A DNA stretch of 64,000 nt. Origin: Pseudolysobacter antarcticus (GTDB lineage Bacteria > Pseudomonadota > Gammaproteobacteria > Xanthomonadales > Rhodanobacteraceae). Below the pieces are notes generated by a model, which searched no databases, was not told the origin of the DNA, and saw only the letters and a list, made by a program, of their open reading frames with translations. Positions 1 to 9,539 of this stretch are shown here, piece by piece. Both the position numbers and the translations under genes were made by a program. The stretch lies in NCBI RefSeq assembly GCF_004168365.1, contig NZ_CP035704.1, forward strand, positions 1,860,001 through 1,924,000, read 5' to 3'. Positions within the stretch are counted from its first letter, which is position 1. Every line of letters starts with the position of its first letter.

Positions 1-85
1 ATAGCTTGCAAACCCCGCCAGGTCCGGAAGGAAGCAACGGTAGCGAGTGATTCGGGTGCCGGGGTGTGGCTGGCGGAGGTTGCCT
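1..85 (+). ncRNA. ffs: Signal recognition particle 4.5S RNA, 3' part (window-edge partial)
   Basis: The conserved domain IV core GGTCCGGAAGGAAGCA lies at about 22-37. It is the Ffh-binding stem with its symmetric internal loop, capped by the GGAA tetraloop. It is followed by the descending arm with GGTGCCGGGGTGTGGCTGGC, which matches the 3' half of the E. coli 4.5S RNA. The 5' half lies outside the window. The 3' end is estimated at about 80-86, where GGAGG-TTG-CCTCC may act as a short terminator stem. Position just upstream of dnaX is the usual one in this bacterial group. Confidence 0.9.
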
Positions 86-155
86 CCTCGTTTCAGATTG
101 CGGTGTGGGTGATTAGTACCTCGGCTTCGATGAGGCTGCTTGCTCCTACATCCCC

Positions 156-199
156 GAATGCTTGCGCGGCAAGCATTCGCCCCCTTGACTCAAGGGGGC
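156..199. repeat. Two back-to-back perfect hairpins between ffs and dnaX
   Basis: Positions 156-178 form GAATGCTTGC, loop GCG, GCAAGCATTC. Positions 179-199 follow with no gap and form GCCCCCTTGA, one base C, TCAAGGGGGC. Both are perfect 10-bp inverted repeats. Neither has a T-tract, so a classic intrinsic terminator is not supported. They may be processing or folding elements in the ffs-dnaX leader. The rest of 86-472 shows no credible gene. Confidence 0.7.
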
Positions 200-472
200 T
201 GTCGACCAACTTCGTTTTGATCTTCTTGGTGCTCACTGCCGTTATGCCGTGAGCGCGCTCGGGCTTGCGCTTGGCTGCCGTAGCCACAACACGTTGTAGC
301 GGTTTTGAGCAGCGCACTAAGCTCGTCTTCATCGATGTCGCGACTTCACACATATTTTCATCTGTATCGTCCAACTTGATGCCTTCGACGCTGTCGCAAC
401 GTTGCCGTCGCGGTGCTGGCTGTTGCGGCTGCGAGTTGGCACAATCAACGCTTCGTCTTTGTGGTTATCGGC

Positions 473-2245
473 ATGTCGTATCAAGTTCTCGCACGCAAGT
501 GGCGTCCGCGCCGATTCGCCGAGCTGGTGGGCCAGGAGCACGTCGTGCGTGCGCTCAGCAATGCGCTGGATTCCGGACGCATGCATCACGCCTTTCTGTT
601 CACCGGCACGCGTGGCGTGGGCAAGACCACGATCGCGCGAATTTTCGCCAAATCGCTGAATTGTGACAAGGGCACGTCGTCGCAGCCGTGCGGTGAATGT
701 TCGGCGTGTATCGATATCGATGCGGGCCGATTCATCGATCTGCTCGAAATCGATGCGGCCAGCAATACCGGCGTCGACAACGTGCGTGAGCTGATCGAAA
801 ACGCGCAGTATTCGGCATCGCGCGGTCGCTTCAAGGTCTACCTGATCGATGAAGTACACATGCTGTCTAAGTCGGCGTTCAACGCGTTGCTCAAGACCCT
901 CGAAGAGCCACCGGCGCACGTGAAGTTTTTGCTTGCCACCACCGATCCGCAGAAACTGCCGGTGACGGTATTGTCACGCTGCCTCAAGTTCAATCTCAAG
1001 CGCCTGTTGCCGGAGCAGATTTCCGGCCAGATGCGACTTATCCTCGACGCAGAAAAAATTGCCTACGAAACTGCCGCGCTGAGCGAACTCGCGCGCGCCG
1101 CTGATGGCAGTCTGCGTGATGGCCTGTCGCTGCTCGATCAAACCATTGCTTACGGCGGCGGTGCGGTGCGCGCAAGTGAAGTGCGCGCGATGCTTGGCAC
1201 GCTGGAGAGCGGCGAAGTGCTCGGCTTGCTGCGCGCGATCCAGAGCGCCGACGGCAATGCCTTGCTCGCCGAGGTCAATCGCCTCGCCGAATTTTCACCG
1301 GATTTCGGTATCGTGCTGGATGAACTCGCTGGCGCGCTGCATCGCATCCAGCTCAGGCAGCTTGTGCCTGAGTATGTCGAAGCCGATGTCGACGTCGTGC
1401 CCGAATTCGATGCGTTGGCGAGCACGATCAGCGCCGAAGAGGTACAGCTGTTTTACCAGCTCGCGATCAATGGTCGCCGCGATCTGCCACTGGCTCCGAC
1501 CGCGCGAGCGGGATTCGAAATGGCGCTATTGCGCATGCTCGCGTTCAAGCCGGTGACAGGTGCGGTGGCGGCCGCGCCTTCAATAATCCCGCCGCGCGGG
1601 CCGGTGTTGCCGATCGCGACAAAATCCGCCGCTGAGGTTGCACCGTCGCGAGCAAGTGCGACGAATCATTCCAATGCAGCATCGACAGCCGCAATCGCGG
1701 CGAATCGTTTTGAATCGCCCCCAGTGCTGCAGCAACGAGCAGGCGGTGTCGCCGAAAGCTCGCGCGCGGCAAGCTATGAAAACGAGGCCGCAACTGCGCC
1801 GCCCATTGCTGCGGTAGCGGTAACGGTTGCACCGAGCATTGCCTTGGCAGATCTCACTGCCAACGATTGGCCCGCGTTGATCGAGAGTGCCGGCTTGCGC
1901 GGGCCGGCCGGTCAACTCGCGCAGCATGCAGCGATGCTCGGCCTCGAAAGCGATACCTTGCGCCTGGCATTGAAAGCCGCACATCAGCATTTGAATTCGC
2001 CGACGTTGGTAACGCTGATCGAACAAAAATTATCGACAGCGTTGGGCACCACTATCAAGGTGCGAATCGAGCGCGCCGGCGACAACATCGAAACGCCAGC
2101 CGATCAATCCGCACGCGCCAAGTCGGCGCAGCAACAGGCTGCCGAAACCGGCATGAACACTGATCCGGTAGTGCAGGCGCTGATGCAAAGTCTCGGCGCG
2201 CGGATCGTGCCGAATTCCATCAAACCTCTGGAGAATGGGTCGTGA
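473..2245 (+). CDS. dnaX: DNA polymerase III subunit tau/gamma
   Basis: Clamp-loader ATPase that opens the beta clamp and, through the C-terminus of tau, links polymerase cores to the helicase. The 590-residue product starts [12 protein letters not shown], exactly as the family does. The upstream in-frame start at 413 only adds an uncharacteristic leader. Visible features are Walker A GTRGVGKT at 45-52, zinc ligands C64, C73, C76 and C79, and the sequence around [24 protein letters not shown] (Walker B and sensor region). A low-complexity Ala/Pro linker spans about 365-470, before the tau C-terminal domain. I find no A-AAA-AAG slippery site, so a programmed gamma form is not evident. The stop overlaps the ybaB start. 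Confidence 0.97.
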   Translation: MSYQVLARKWRPRRFAELVGQEHVVRALSNALDSGRMHHAFLFTGTRGVGKTTIARIFAKSLNCDKGTSSQPCGECSACIDIDAGRFIDLLEIDAASNTGVDNVRELIENAQYSASRGRFKVYLIDEVHMLSKSAFNALLKTLEEPPAHVKFLLATTDPQKLPVTVLSRCLKFNLKRLLPEQISGQMRLILDAEKIAYETAALSELARAADGSLRDGLSLLDQTIAYGGGAVRASEVRAMLGTLESGEVLGLLRAIQSADGNALLAEVNRLAEFSPDFGIVLDELAGALHRIQLRQLVPEYVEADVDVVPEFDALASTISAEEVQLFYQLAINGRRDLPLAPTARAGFEMALLRMLAFKPVTGAVAAAPSIIPPRGPVLPIATKSAAEVAPSRASATNHSNAASTAAIAANRFESPPVLQQRAGGVAESSRAASYENEAATAPPIAAVAVTVAPSIALADLTANDWPALIESAGLRGPAGQLAQHAAMLGLESDTLRLALKAAHQHLNSPTLVTLIEQKLSTALGTTIKVRIERAGDNIETPADQSARAKSAQQQAAETGMNTDPVVQALMQSLGARIVPNSIKPLENGS

Positions 2246-2565
2246 AAGCGCAATTGGGTAACTTGATGCAACAAGCGCAGCGCATGCAGGACGAGATGAA
2301 GCGCGCGCAGGAAGAAATCGCCAACCTCGAAGTCAGCGGCCAATCCGGTGGCGGTCTGGTCACGGTGCAAATGAGTGGTCGCCACGAAGTGCGTCGTGTG
2401 ACGATTGATCGCAAGTTGTTCGCCGACGATGCGGAAATGGCCGAAGATCTTGTCGCCGCTGCATTCAACGACGCGGTCAACAAGATCGCGCAGGAATCGC
2501 AATCGCGCATGAGCGCGGTGAGCGCCGGCATGAACCTGCCGGCGGGATTCAAGCTGCCTTTTTGA
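2242..2565 (+). CDS. ybaB: YbaB/EbfC family nucleoid-associated protein
   Basis: Small dimeric DNA-binding protein of 107 residues, the usual family length, with the hallmark N-terminus [18 protein letters not shown] and the central sequence [15 protein letters not shown]. The family binds DNA with weak specificity and is almost always encoded between dnaX and recR. The start is GTG at 2242 and overlaps the dnaX stop by four bases, which implies translational coupling. The dnaX 3' end supplies a ribosome-binding sequence (CTGGAGAATG). In this genome recR does not follow directly, because a peptidase gene intervenes. Confidence 0.95.
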   Translation: MKAQLGNLMQQAQRMQDEMKRAQEEIANLEVSGQSGGGLVTVQMSGRHEVRRVTIDRKLFADDAEMAEDLVAAAFNDAVNKIAQESQSRMSAVSAGMNLPAGFKLPF

Positions 2566-2634
2566 TTGCCGTCGCGCCGACACGTATCACTCGCACTGTG
2601 CGATGCAGTTTTTGAATTGGTAAAGGAAAGTGGC

Positions 2635-4722
2635 ATGACCGATACTCGAAAATTCTTTCGCCGCAGCGCAGGCGTGAATCGTGATGTTTGCAAGAACGCG
2701 CTCGCGTGTTTACTGCTGCTGGCTTTCGGATTTTCGACCGTGGCGATGGCCCAGGTTCGCGATCTCGTGCGCGGCAGCGTGGATAGCAACAACGTCGTGC
2801 GCTTGAGCGAGTCAAAAGTCTCGTGGGCGTCCGCAGAAAATGATCTTGGCGCGCTCGATGAGGCGACGGTGCTGCAAGCACTCAGTGTGAACCTCAAGCG
2901 TTCGGCCATGCGGCAGGCAGCATTTGAAAGCTTGTTGCAGGAGCAGCAGGATCCGGCGTCGGTGAATTTCCACGCGTGGCTGACGCCGCAGCAGGTTGGC
3001 GAAAAATTTGGCGCGAGTGCAAACGATATCCAGGCAATAACGGATTGGTTGCAAGCGCAAGGCTTGCATGTCGATCGTGTGGCAAACAGTCGCATGTCGA
3101 TTAGTTTCAGCGGTAGCGCAGCCAATGTGAAGGCTGCCTTTGGCACCGAGCTGCATCGTTATCGAGTCAACGGCGAAACGCGGATTGCGACGGTGGATAC
3201 ACCGCGTGTGCCGGCTGCACTGGTTGGCGTGATCCAGTCAGTGCGGGGATTGATCACAGCAAGAACGCACTCGTATCACACTTTAACCCAGCATCAGAGC
3301 AGTGCGCCGATGCCCGGTGCGACCCAGCCGGAACTTTCGATTTGTCCGCCGGCAGGCACTTGCAGATATTTCCTCACTCCGGCGGATTTCGCCACTATTT
3401 ATGGCATGAAGCCAGTGTTGCAGCAGAGCATCAATGGCGCGGGACAGAACATTGCGATTGTCGGACGTGCACAAGTTTCTAATGCCGATATCGAAGCCTT
3501 CGAACATGTCACCTCATTGCCGAATTCCGACCCGATTCTGATAGTTCCACCGGCCGGTATTTCGCCGCCGCCGGCAAGTACCTCATGCACCGATACTGAT
3601 CCCAGCGATTGCGGCAAGGCAAACGATCAATCGGAAGCCACGCTGGATGTCGAACGCGCCATCGGCACCGCACCCGGTGCCACGATTTACCTCGTTGCCA
3701 GTACCGACGTCGATAACCAAGACGGCGTGCTTATCGCCACGGAACATGTGATTGACGACACTCCGCTTTTTGCGAAAATCCTGAGTATCAGTTTCGGCAG
3801 CTGCGAGTCAGATGCACCACCCAATGGCCTGAGTTACCTTGATCAACTTTTCAGTCAGGCGGCGATCGAGGGAATTTCGGTCCTGGTAGCTTCCGGCGAT
3901 TCTGGTGTGGCGGGGTGCGATACGACTGGCACGCCACCCAAGCTACAATTTCGTAGCCCGAATGCGCTGTGCTCGTCGAGTTACGTCACGTGTGTCGGCG
4001 GTACGCAGTTCGCCGATACCACTAACTCGAGCGCGTACTGGAGTTCGGTTAATGTAACCGGATACGCCTCGGCGCTCGGATATATTCCTGAAGGTGGTTG
4101 GAACGAGCCGCTCGATAGCAGTAATGCGAGCCAGATCGCGGCATCCGGGGGTGGCGTCAGTGCGTATCTGCCAACGCCGAGCTGGCAGGCTGGCGTGGGT
4201 GTACCCGGCACGCAAGGTCGTTATACCCCGGACGTGGCTTTCAGCGCCTCGCAACACGATGGCTATTTCACGTGCATCGCTTCGGGCAACGGCTCGTGTG
4301 TCGCGAATTCGCAAGGCAGTTTCGGTTTTATTGCGATCGGCGGAACATCGGCCAGTACCCCGAGCATGGCTGGGATCGTGGCGTTGTTGAACCAGAAACT
4401 CGGCGGTCCGCAAGGCAATCTGAATCCGCGTTTGTATGCGTTGGCGGCAACGCCATCGAACGGCGTATTTCACGATGCCACGCCTGCGTCGAGCGGCGTC
4501 ACCAGTTGCGTAATCACGATTCCGAGCATGTGCAACAACAGCATGCCAGGACCGACGGATCTGAGCGCGGGATTGACGGGTTATCCGCTGACGACGGGCT
4601 ACGACGAAGTGACCGGACTCGGCTCGATCAACGTACAGAATTTGCTGGCGCAATGGGTAGCGACGGTGCCGACTTTTTTTGTCCCGATCCGACGTTGTCG
4701 ATACGCGCCTTTGCATTGTTGA
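2635..4722 (+). CDS. Secreted S53 family serine-carboxyl peptidase (pro-kumamolisin type)
   Basis: Predicted exported acid protease of 695 residues. The start at 2635 is preceded by AAAGGAAAG. The N-terminus has a twin-basic stretch and a hydrophobic core ending AMA-QV near residue 38, a signal peptide. The pro-domain covers about 45-215 (LTPQQVGEKFG, FHAWL). The catalytic domain follows, with the Glu/Asp pair in SEATLDVERAIG, the oxyanion region around SISFGSCES, and the serine motif GGTSASTPSMAG. Family members cleave proteins at low pH outside the cell or in the periplasm. The C-terminal 20 residues after NLLAQW look unlike the family; see the findings. It is odd to find it between ybaB and recR. 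Confidence 0.93.
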   Translation: MTDTRKFFRRSAGVNRDVCKNALACLLLLAFGFSTVAMAQVRDLVRGSVDSNNVVRLSESKVSWASAENDLGALDEATVLQALSVNLKRSAMRQAAFESLLQEQQDPASVNFHAWLTPQQVGEKFGASANDIQAITDWLQAQGLHVDRVANSRMSISFSGSAANVKAAFGTELHRYRVNGETRIATVDTPRVPAALVGVIQSVRGLITARTHSYHTLTQHQSSAPMPGATQPELSICPPAGTCRYFLTPADFATIYGMKPVLQQSINGAGQNIAIVGRAQVSNADIEAFEHVTSLPNSDPILIVPPAGISPPPASTSCTDTDPSDCGKANDQSEATLDVERAIGTAPGATIYLVASTDVDNQDGVLIATEHVIDDTPLFAKILSISFGSCESDAPPNGLSYLDQLFSQAAIEGISVLVASGDSGVAGCDTTGTPPKLQFRSPNALCSSSYVTCVGGTQFADTTNSSAYWSSVNVTGYASALGYIPEGGWNEPLDSSNASQIAASGGGVSAYLPTPSWQAGVGVPGTQGRYTPDVAFSASQHDGYFTCIASGNGSCVANSQGSFGFIAIGGTSASTPSMAGIVALLNQKLGGPQGNLNPRLYALAATPSNGVFHDATPASSGVTSCVITIPSMCNNSMPGPTDLSAGLTGYPLTTGYDEVTGLGSINVQNLLAQWVATVPTFFVPIRRCRYAPLHC

Positions 4723-4847
4723 CCGGTAGACTGCCGGTAAAACGATGATGCATTTTGTTGTTTGCAAACTAGGTCTTTGGGCCAGATAAGTCGACATGAG
4801 TTCGGCATCCAGTAAACTGCTACCTCTCTTTGACTGATCGCCAATCG

Positions 4848-5444
4848 ATGTCCGGATCGCCCTTGCTTGCCGAATTGATCGACGCGTTGCGCTGCCTTCC
4901 TGGTGTTGGCGCCAAGTCAGCGCAGCGCATGGCGTTTCACCTGCTGGAGCGCGATCGCAGCGGCGCGCAGCGGTTGTCGGCCAAGCTCACCGAGGCGATG
5001 CAGCGGATCGGTAATTGCACGCGTTGCCGTACCTTCAGCGAGACACCACTGTGTGCGTTGTGCGCGAATAGCGGTCGCGATCGGCAACTGTTGTGTGTGG
5101 TCGAGTCGCCGGTCGATCAACTCGCCGTGGAGCAGGCTACGGGTTATCGCGGACAGTATTTTGTGCTGCTCGGCAGGCTCAGTCCGATTGATGGCGTGGG
5201 TCCGCGCGAACTAGGTCTGGATTTGCTCGCTGCGCGCCTTGCGGAAGGCGAAATTTCGGAATTGATCATCGCCACCAATCCGACCATCGAAGGCGAGGCG
5301 ACGGCGCATCTGCTGAATCAGATTGCAGCGCAGGCGAGCGTGCGCGCGACGCGTCTTGCGCACGGCGTGCCACTCGGCGGCGAGCTGGAATTCATTGATC
5401 GCGGCACGCTGGCGCATGCGTTCGGCAGTCGGCATACCCTTTAA
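4848..5444 (+). CDS. recR: Recombination protein RecR
   Basis: RecR works with RecO (and RecF) to load RecA on SSB-coated single-stranded gaps. The 198-residue product matches the family end to end: helix-hairpin-helix [20 protein letters not shown], the four-cysteine zinc finger CTRC...CALC (about residues 57-72) and the Toprim segment with [14 protein letters not shown] and [12 protein letters not shown]. The ATG at 4848 gives [18 protein letters not shown], which aligns with the E. coli start. A TTG at 4830 would add six residues and has no better ribosome-binding site. Confidence 0.96.
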   Translation: MSGSPLLAELIDALRCLPGVGAKSAQRMAFHLLERDRSGAQRLSAKLTEAMQRIGNCTRCRTFSETPLCALCANSGRDRQLLCVVESPVDQLAVEQATGYRGQYFVLLGRLSPIDGVGPRELGLDLLAARLAEGEISELIIATNPTIEGEATAHLLNQIAAQASVRATRLAHGVPLGGELEFIDRGTLAHAFGSRHTL

Positions 5445-5482
5445 AATTTTCCGCGTTATTCCACGCCATCGGAGCCTGTGCC

Positions 5483-5830
5483 ATGAGCGAAAAAACTCTC
5501 TTCAGCAAAATTATCGAACGCGAAATTCCGGCAGATATCGTCTACGAGGACGAGCAGATCATCGCGTTCCGCGACATCGCGCCACAAGCACCGCGGCACG
5601 CGTTATTCGTGCCGAAAAAACCGATCGCCACCCTCAACGATGCCGAGCCGGAAGACGCTTTGCTGATCGGCAATCTGTTCCTTGCTGCAGCTAGGTACGC
5701 CAAGGCTGAAGGTTTTGCCGAAAATGGCTATCGCTGCGTTATCAACTGCAATCGCGATGGTGGACAGACCGTGTTTCACTTGCATCTACATCTGCTGGCA
5801 GGACGCGCGTTGCACTCGAATTTTGCGTGA
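5483..5830 (+). CDS. HIT family purine nucleotide-binding hydrolase (HinT-like)
   Basis: Histidine-triad protein of 115 residues, near the usual length of about 115-120. It begins with the typical TLFSKIIEREIPADIVYEDE and carries the triad HLHLHLLAG near the C-terminus. HinT enzymes hydrolyse nucleoside phosphoramidates such as adenylylated lysine products. The usual GGR-x-x-WPPG ending is replaced by AGRALHSNFA, so the C-terminal substrate loop is divergent. Start at 5483 is preceded by a weak GGAG. It follows recR by 38 bases and could be co-transcribed. Confidence 0.93.
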   Translation: MSEKTLFSKIIEREIPADIVYEDEQIIAFRDIAPQAPRHALFVPKKPIATLNDAEPEDALLIGNLFLAAARYAKAEGFAENGYRCVINCNRDGGQTVFHLHLHLLAGRALHSNFA

Positions 5831-5901
5831 TACCCACGGCGCAATCGTGAATCTACTCGACGCAGCGATCACGCCGCGTCGAGAGTTTCAGCATTCAAAA
5901 A

Positions 5902-6465
5902 TCAATGGTGTCCGTGACGAATGATAACTACCGGGCCGCCATAAAAACCGCCGTACCAGCCGCTGTTGCCGTACCAGAACGGATCGTAACCGTACGGTCC
6001 GTAGCCCCAGCCACCGTAACCGGCCGGAAATGCAGAAGCCGTGCGCTTGGGCCATAGATAAACCTCGTCCGCATTGACCTTGGCGTAGGTGTAGTTGTAA
6101 TCGCCAACCGCGTGTTGCTCGCTGCCGCTGGTTGTGCCGACTACCGTGACATCGCGTCCCTTGGTGTACACCGCTGGATCGTAAAAGCCTTGGCGACAGG
6201 CGATGAAACGACCATTGCTTTGGTCGTGCATGTTCGGGCGCGCATCGCTGAATAGTTCGCGTGCGAGAATTTCAAAACAGGTGCTGTCGGCGTGCGGTTC
6301 GACCTTGATGATTTCACCGCCCCACCGCACCCGCTGACCGCTTTGATTGCTGGTCAGCGCCTGCTGCGGCGTGATTGCCGGATATTCCCCAGCCAGCGGC
6401 TTTGGCACGGTCGCGCATGCGCTCAAGGCCAGTGCGGCTGCCACACTTAAAATAACGGTACGCAT
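5902..6465 (-). CDS. Slp family outer-membrane lipoprotein
   Basis: Lipoprotein of 187 residues. The signal peptide ends in the lipobox LSAC, so C17 is the lipidated residue. The body (about 20-145) matches the Slp/YeaY family, including VRWGGEIIKVEPHADSTCFEIL and GRDVTVVGTTSG. Slp proteins are starvation- or stationary-phase-induced outer-membrane lipoproteins of unclear function. The last 40 residues are unusually rich in Gly, Tyr and Trp and end in HGHH. The gene converges on the HIT gene, and a GGAGGATC site precedes the start. Confidence 0.9.
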   Translation of the reverse strand: MRTVILSVAAALALSACATVPKPLAGEYPAITPQQALTSNQSGQRVRWGGEIIKVEPHADSTCFEILARELFSDARPNMHDQSNGRFIACRQGFYDPAVYTKGRDVTVVGTTSGSEQHAVGDYNYTYAKVNADEVYLWPKRTASAFPAGYGGWGYGPYGYDPFWYGNSGWYGGFYGGPVVIIRHGHH

Positions 6466-6552
6466 GGAATGATCCTCCAGAAACGATGATTTACGCTTGC
6501 CATCATACGACGCCTTTGATGGTTACTTCGTCGCAGAAGTGCAACTGTTTTG

Positions 6553-8538
6553 CTAAGGTTTACGTTTGCTTACGCGCAGCGCATGCACTGCGCGATCGAA
6601 CAAATGCAATTCCGCGCTGTCGCATAACGCATGGGCATAACGCAGGTTGACATAACGTTGTGCCAGCGCACGAATGGCCGTTGCGGATTCCGGTAGAGAT
6701 GCTGCCGCGCGTGCGCAAAAATCGCGCGGACCTTCGCTCGCCGCGCGTTTCACACCCGCCCGCGCGAGCTTGCTACACAACAATGCGTAACTGCGATCGA
6801 GTGCATCTTCGGCACCGCGTGATCGACGCAGCGTCCACAGTGTCATGCCGGCGAGGATCACGCTGATGCAGCCACTCAGCACCCAGGCGAGCTGAGCGTA
6901 ATCGGCATGTTCGATGCCAAACGGCTGCAACAATCCGCCCTGACGCAAGGCATTGAACTGCACCACGGCCTCGTTCCACCAGCGGTTGGCCAGATCGAAC
7001 TGGTTGCGCAAGCTCGCGATCCATTCCGGGTGATACCAGGATTCGCGATCACCACCACGCGTGGCGGTGGCGCCGAGCTCGATCCGGCTTGGGCTGACTT
7101 CGGCGGTAGGATCAATCCGCACCCAGCCGCGTTGCGGCAACCAGACTTCCGACCAAGCATGTGCATCCGACTGGCGCACCAGCAAATAGCGGCCGACATT
7201 GCTGAAATAACCACCTTGATAGCCCGTGACAACGCGTGCCGGAATGCCGGCCGCGCGCATCAGAAACGTGAATGCCGAGGAATAATGCTCGCAGAAACCT
7301 GCGCGCGTATCGAACAGGAATTCATCCACCGATTCGCGTCCGAGTTCCGGTGGCGCCTGGGTGTAGCTGTAGTCGCTGCGAAAGCGCTGCAACACCTCAC
7401 GTACCACGGCGACGTCGTCATCGGGATGCGCAGCACGAAGTTGCTGAGCTAGGGCAACACTGCGCGGATTGAAACCACGCGGCAGTTGCAGCGCACGCCG
7501 GCGCTCGGTCGCGGAAAGCTCGGGTTGCAACACGTAATCAAGTACCGAGCGCAAATGATAACGACGCGGATTGGTGCTGTCGCGGTGGCGCCCGCTTACG
7601 GTGAGATCGGCAAAACGGGTGGCATCGGCGGGCACCTCGATCGGTACGTCCAGTGCGAGCATCCAGCGCTGCAAGCTCGGCTCCTGGGTCACGTCGTAGT
7701 CGATCGTGGCACCACTGTTAGTGATCGTGACTTGCGCCGCCGTATCTGCCCACTCGGGCCGAGTCCACGCGCGGCCATCAAAATTCCATAACACCGGTCC
7801 GCGCCAATAACGTTTGGCCGGTGCTGGTGCTTCGCCTGTGAAGCCGACGCGGAATGCCGGGCTGTCGTCATTCAACAGATTCGAGATATCGCCGGGCGAC
7901 ATGCGATCGCTCAAGCCCGTGCGGGCGGAGTCGCCATCGTTCGGCGCACCCCACAATGGCGAAGTGAATCGCGGGATCAGCAGAAACGCACACAACGCCA
8001 GCGGTGCGCCCGCCAGCAGACTCAGGCCCGCATCGCGCAGGTAGTGGATCAGCTGTGGTCGCCACGGCGCGGTGCTGTTGGCTGGCTGGACCTGCAACTG
8101 GCGCAACACCGCCAGCAACAGGATCAGTACCAGCATCAGAAACGCGGTGTAGAACAGACTTTGCGCGAACAACAGCGCGCTCATCAGTACAAATGCCGCG
8201 AACAAAACCGCGGCGCGGGCATCACGCGTAGTCTCGCTTTCGACCAACTTCAGCACGAGCATGCCGCAGGCCAGCGCGCTGCCGGGTTCGCGCCCGAATA
8301 CATTGCCGTATTGCATCAAGGTAAGCGCGACGATCAACAACGCCAGCGGCAGTTTAAGCAATGCCGACACCGGCGTGGGGCGCCAGCGGCGTTGCCACCA
8401 GCGTGCGCACAGCAACGCTGGCAACAACAACGTGAGCGACCACGGCAAGCGCGAAAGATGCGGCAGAATCGCAGCGAATACCGCGATACTGAGCAGGCTG
8501 AATTGCCGCACGCTGAGCTTGGCCAGAACCGCGCTCAC
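6553..8538 (-). CDS. tgpA: TgpA-type membrane transglutaminase-like protein (DUF3488/DUF4129)
   Basis: Membrane protein of 661 residues with about six N-terminal transmembrane segments (1-200), a periplasmic transglutaminase-like domain, one more membrane segment near 560, and a C-terminal cytoplasmic DUF4129-like tail. The catalytic triad is visible: Cys near 415 in RAGFCEHYSSAF, His near 458 in DAHAWSEVW, Asp near 473 in VRIDPTA. I place the start at the GTG at 8538, which overlaps the upstream DUF58 stop as GTGA. The open frame to 8805 is only overlap with that gene. In Pseudomonas TgpA is essential, but its physiological substrate is not settled. Confidence 0.93.
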   Translation of the reverse strand: MSAVLAKLSVRQFSLLSIAVFAAILPHLSRLPWSLTLLLPALLCARWWQRRWRPTPVSALLKLPLALLIVALTLMQYGNVFGREPGSALACGMLVLKLVESETTRDARAAVLFAAFVLMSALLFAQSLFYTAFLMLVLILLLAVLRQLQVQPANSTAPWRPQLIHYLRDAGLSLLAGAPLALCAFLLIPRFTSPLWGAPNDGDSARTGLSDRMSPGDISNLLNDDSPAFRVGFTGEAPAPAKRYWRGPVLWNFDGRAWTRPEWADTAAQVTITNSGATIDYDVTQEPSLQRWMLALDVPIEVPADATRFADLTVSGRHRDSTNPRRYHLRSVLDYVLQPELSATERRRALQLPRGFNPRSVALAQQLRAAHPDDDVAVVREVLQRFRSDYSYTQAPPELGRESVDEFLFDTRAGFCEHYSSAFTFLMRAAGIPARVVTGYQGGYFSNVGRYLLVRQSDAHAWSEVWLPQRGWVRIDPTAEVSPSRIELGATATRGGDRESWYHPEWIASLRNQFDLANRWWNEAVVQFNALRQGGLLQPFGIEHADYAQLAWVLSGCISVILAGMTLWTLRRSRGAEDALDRSYALLCSKLARAGVKRAASEGPRDFCARAAASLPESATAIRALAQRYVNLRYAHALCDSAELHLFDRAVHALRVSKRKP

Positions 8539-9533
8539 TGTTGCGCTCCTGGCATCAACGCGAGTGCCTGCAAACACGCATGCCGATGCGCTTCGCCGCT
8601 GTCCGGGGCGAGGCGTTGCTGCGGCAATATCAGTTCGTAACGCATTCCCGCGACCGCCGCTTGGTTTACCCACGCGGCAAGACGCGAAATGCGTGCTTCG
8701 TAGGCGAGTTCCGGTAATTGCGCCCAATCGAAAAGCAGCTCGATACCTTGGCGGCGCTCGAGTTCGCGCACGAGCAATCGATCGTGCCGCGCACTGGCTT
8801 TCCACGCGATCAATCGTTGTGCATCGGCGTGGCGATAATCGCGTAAATTGGCGAACTCGTCATCCGCGCCACGCATCGCACGCTGACCTTCCGCGCGCGT
8901 CGCTAGCGGAAAACCCGGCGCATGTACTTCGAGCTGCGGATACACCAGAAAACGCACAGACGGATTCAGGTAACTCCATGGCCGAAACAGCCCGAACGGA
9001 TAATCGGTGGAAATCTGCAACCGCCCCGGCGCCAACCAGCCGCGACGGTCGGTAGCCAGTTCCGCGCTGATGCGATTTTCCTGTTGCGGCAATAAATCGA
9101 ATGGCGTCATACCGAACGTGCCGCTCAGGCACAGGCCGTAGTGTGCACGCTCGGGAGTGCTGAAGTTCAGCGCGAAACTCATCGCCTCGCCAGCGTGTAC
9201 AGGGGCGACCTGCGCACTGTGCAATTCGACCTGATCGAGATTACGCACCGCACGAAATACACTGGTCAACAGCGCCGCACCGAGCAGACTGGTCAGCAAC
9301 AACGCGGGATTGTTGCCGTAGTTGAGCGCGGCCATCAGCATCACGAACAGCATCAGTGCAAATGCCAGCCCGTAGCGTGTCGGCCGCACGTAAATGCGAT
9401 GACGATGCAGGCGGATCGGCAAGGTTTCCGCCTGGCGCAGACGCGTCAGCGCCGGCAGACGTTTCTCGGCGACTCGCAGCAGACGTTCACGCGTGGTGCT
9501 GGCGCCGGTCGCGGTATGTTCGCGGCGAGTCAT
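8535..9533 (-). CDS. DUF58 domain-containing protein
   Basis: Protein of 332 residues with two adjacent membrane segments at about 50-95 and a C-terminal DUF58 region that includes FANLRDYRHADAQRLIAWKASARH-type sequence near 225-255. The family sits between a MoxR ATPase and a transglutaminase in many bacteria. It has a von Willebrand A-like fold and probably acts as a partner of the ATPase. It begins 6 bases after the MoxR stop and overlaps tgpA by four bases, so the three genes form one operon. Function in this organism is inferred from context only. Confidence 0.92.
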   Translation of the reverse strand: MTRREHTATGASTTRERLLRVAEKRLPALTRLRQAETLPIRLHRHRIYVRPTRYGLAFALMLFVMLMAALNYGNNPALLLTSLLGAALLTSVFRAVRNLDQVELHSAQVAPVHAGEAMSFALNFSTPERAHYGLCLSGTFGMTPFDLLPQQENRISAELATDRRGWLAPGRLQISTDYPFGLFRPWSYLNPSVRFLVYPQLEVHAPGFPLATRAEGQRAMRGADDEFANLRDYRHADAQRLIAWKASARHDRLLVRELERRQGIELLFDWAQLPELAYEARISRLAAWVNQAAVAGMRYELILPQQRLAPDSGEAHRHACLQALALMPGAQQ

Positions 9534-9539
9534 GCCGAG

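Noticed and set aside
1045-1070. A-rich run in dnaX as a programmed frameshift site
   Set aside because: The run is not in the A-AAA-AAG register, lies near codon 195 and lacks a downstream stem, so it cannot give a gamma form.
3943-4797. 284-residue minus-strand frame opposite the S53 peptidase
   Set aside because: Arg-rich shadow frame with no domain; the plus strand is clearly coding.
4830-4847. TTG start for recR at 4830
   Set aside because: It adds six residues absent from the family, while ATG at 4848 aligns with the E. coli start.
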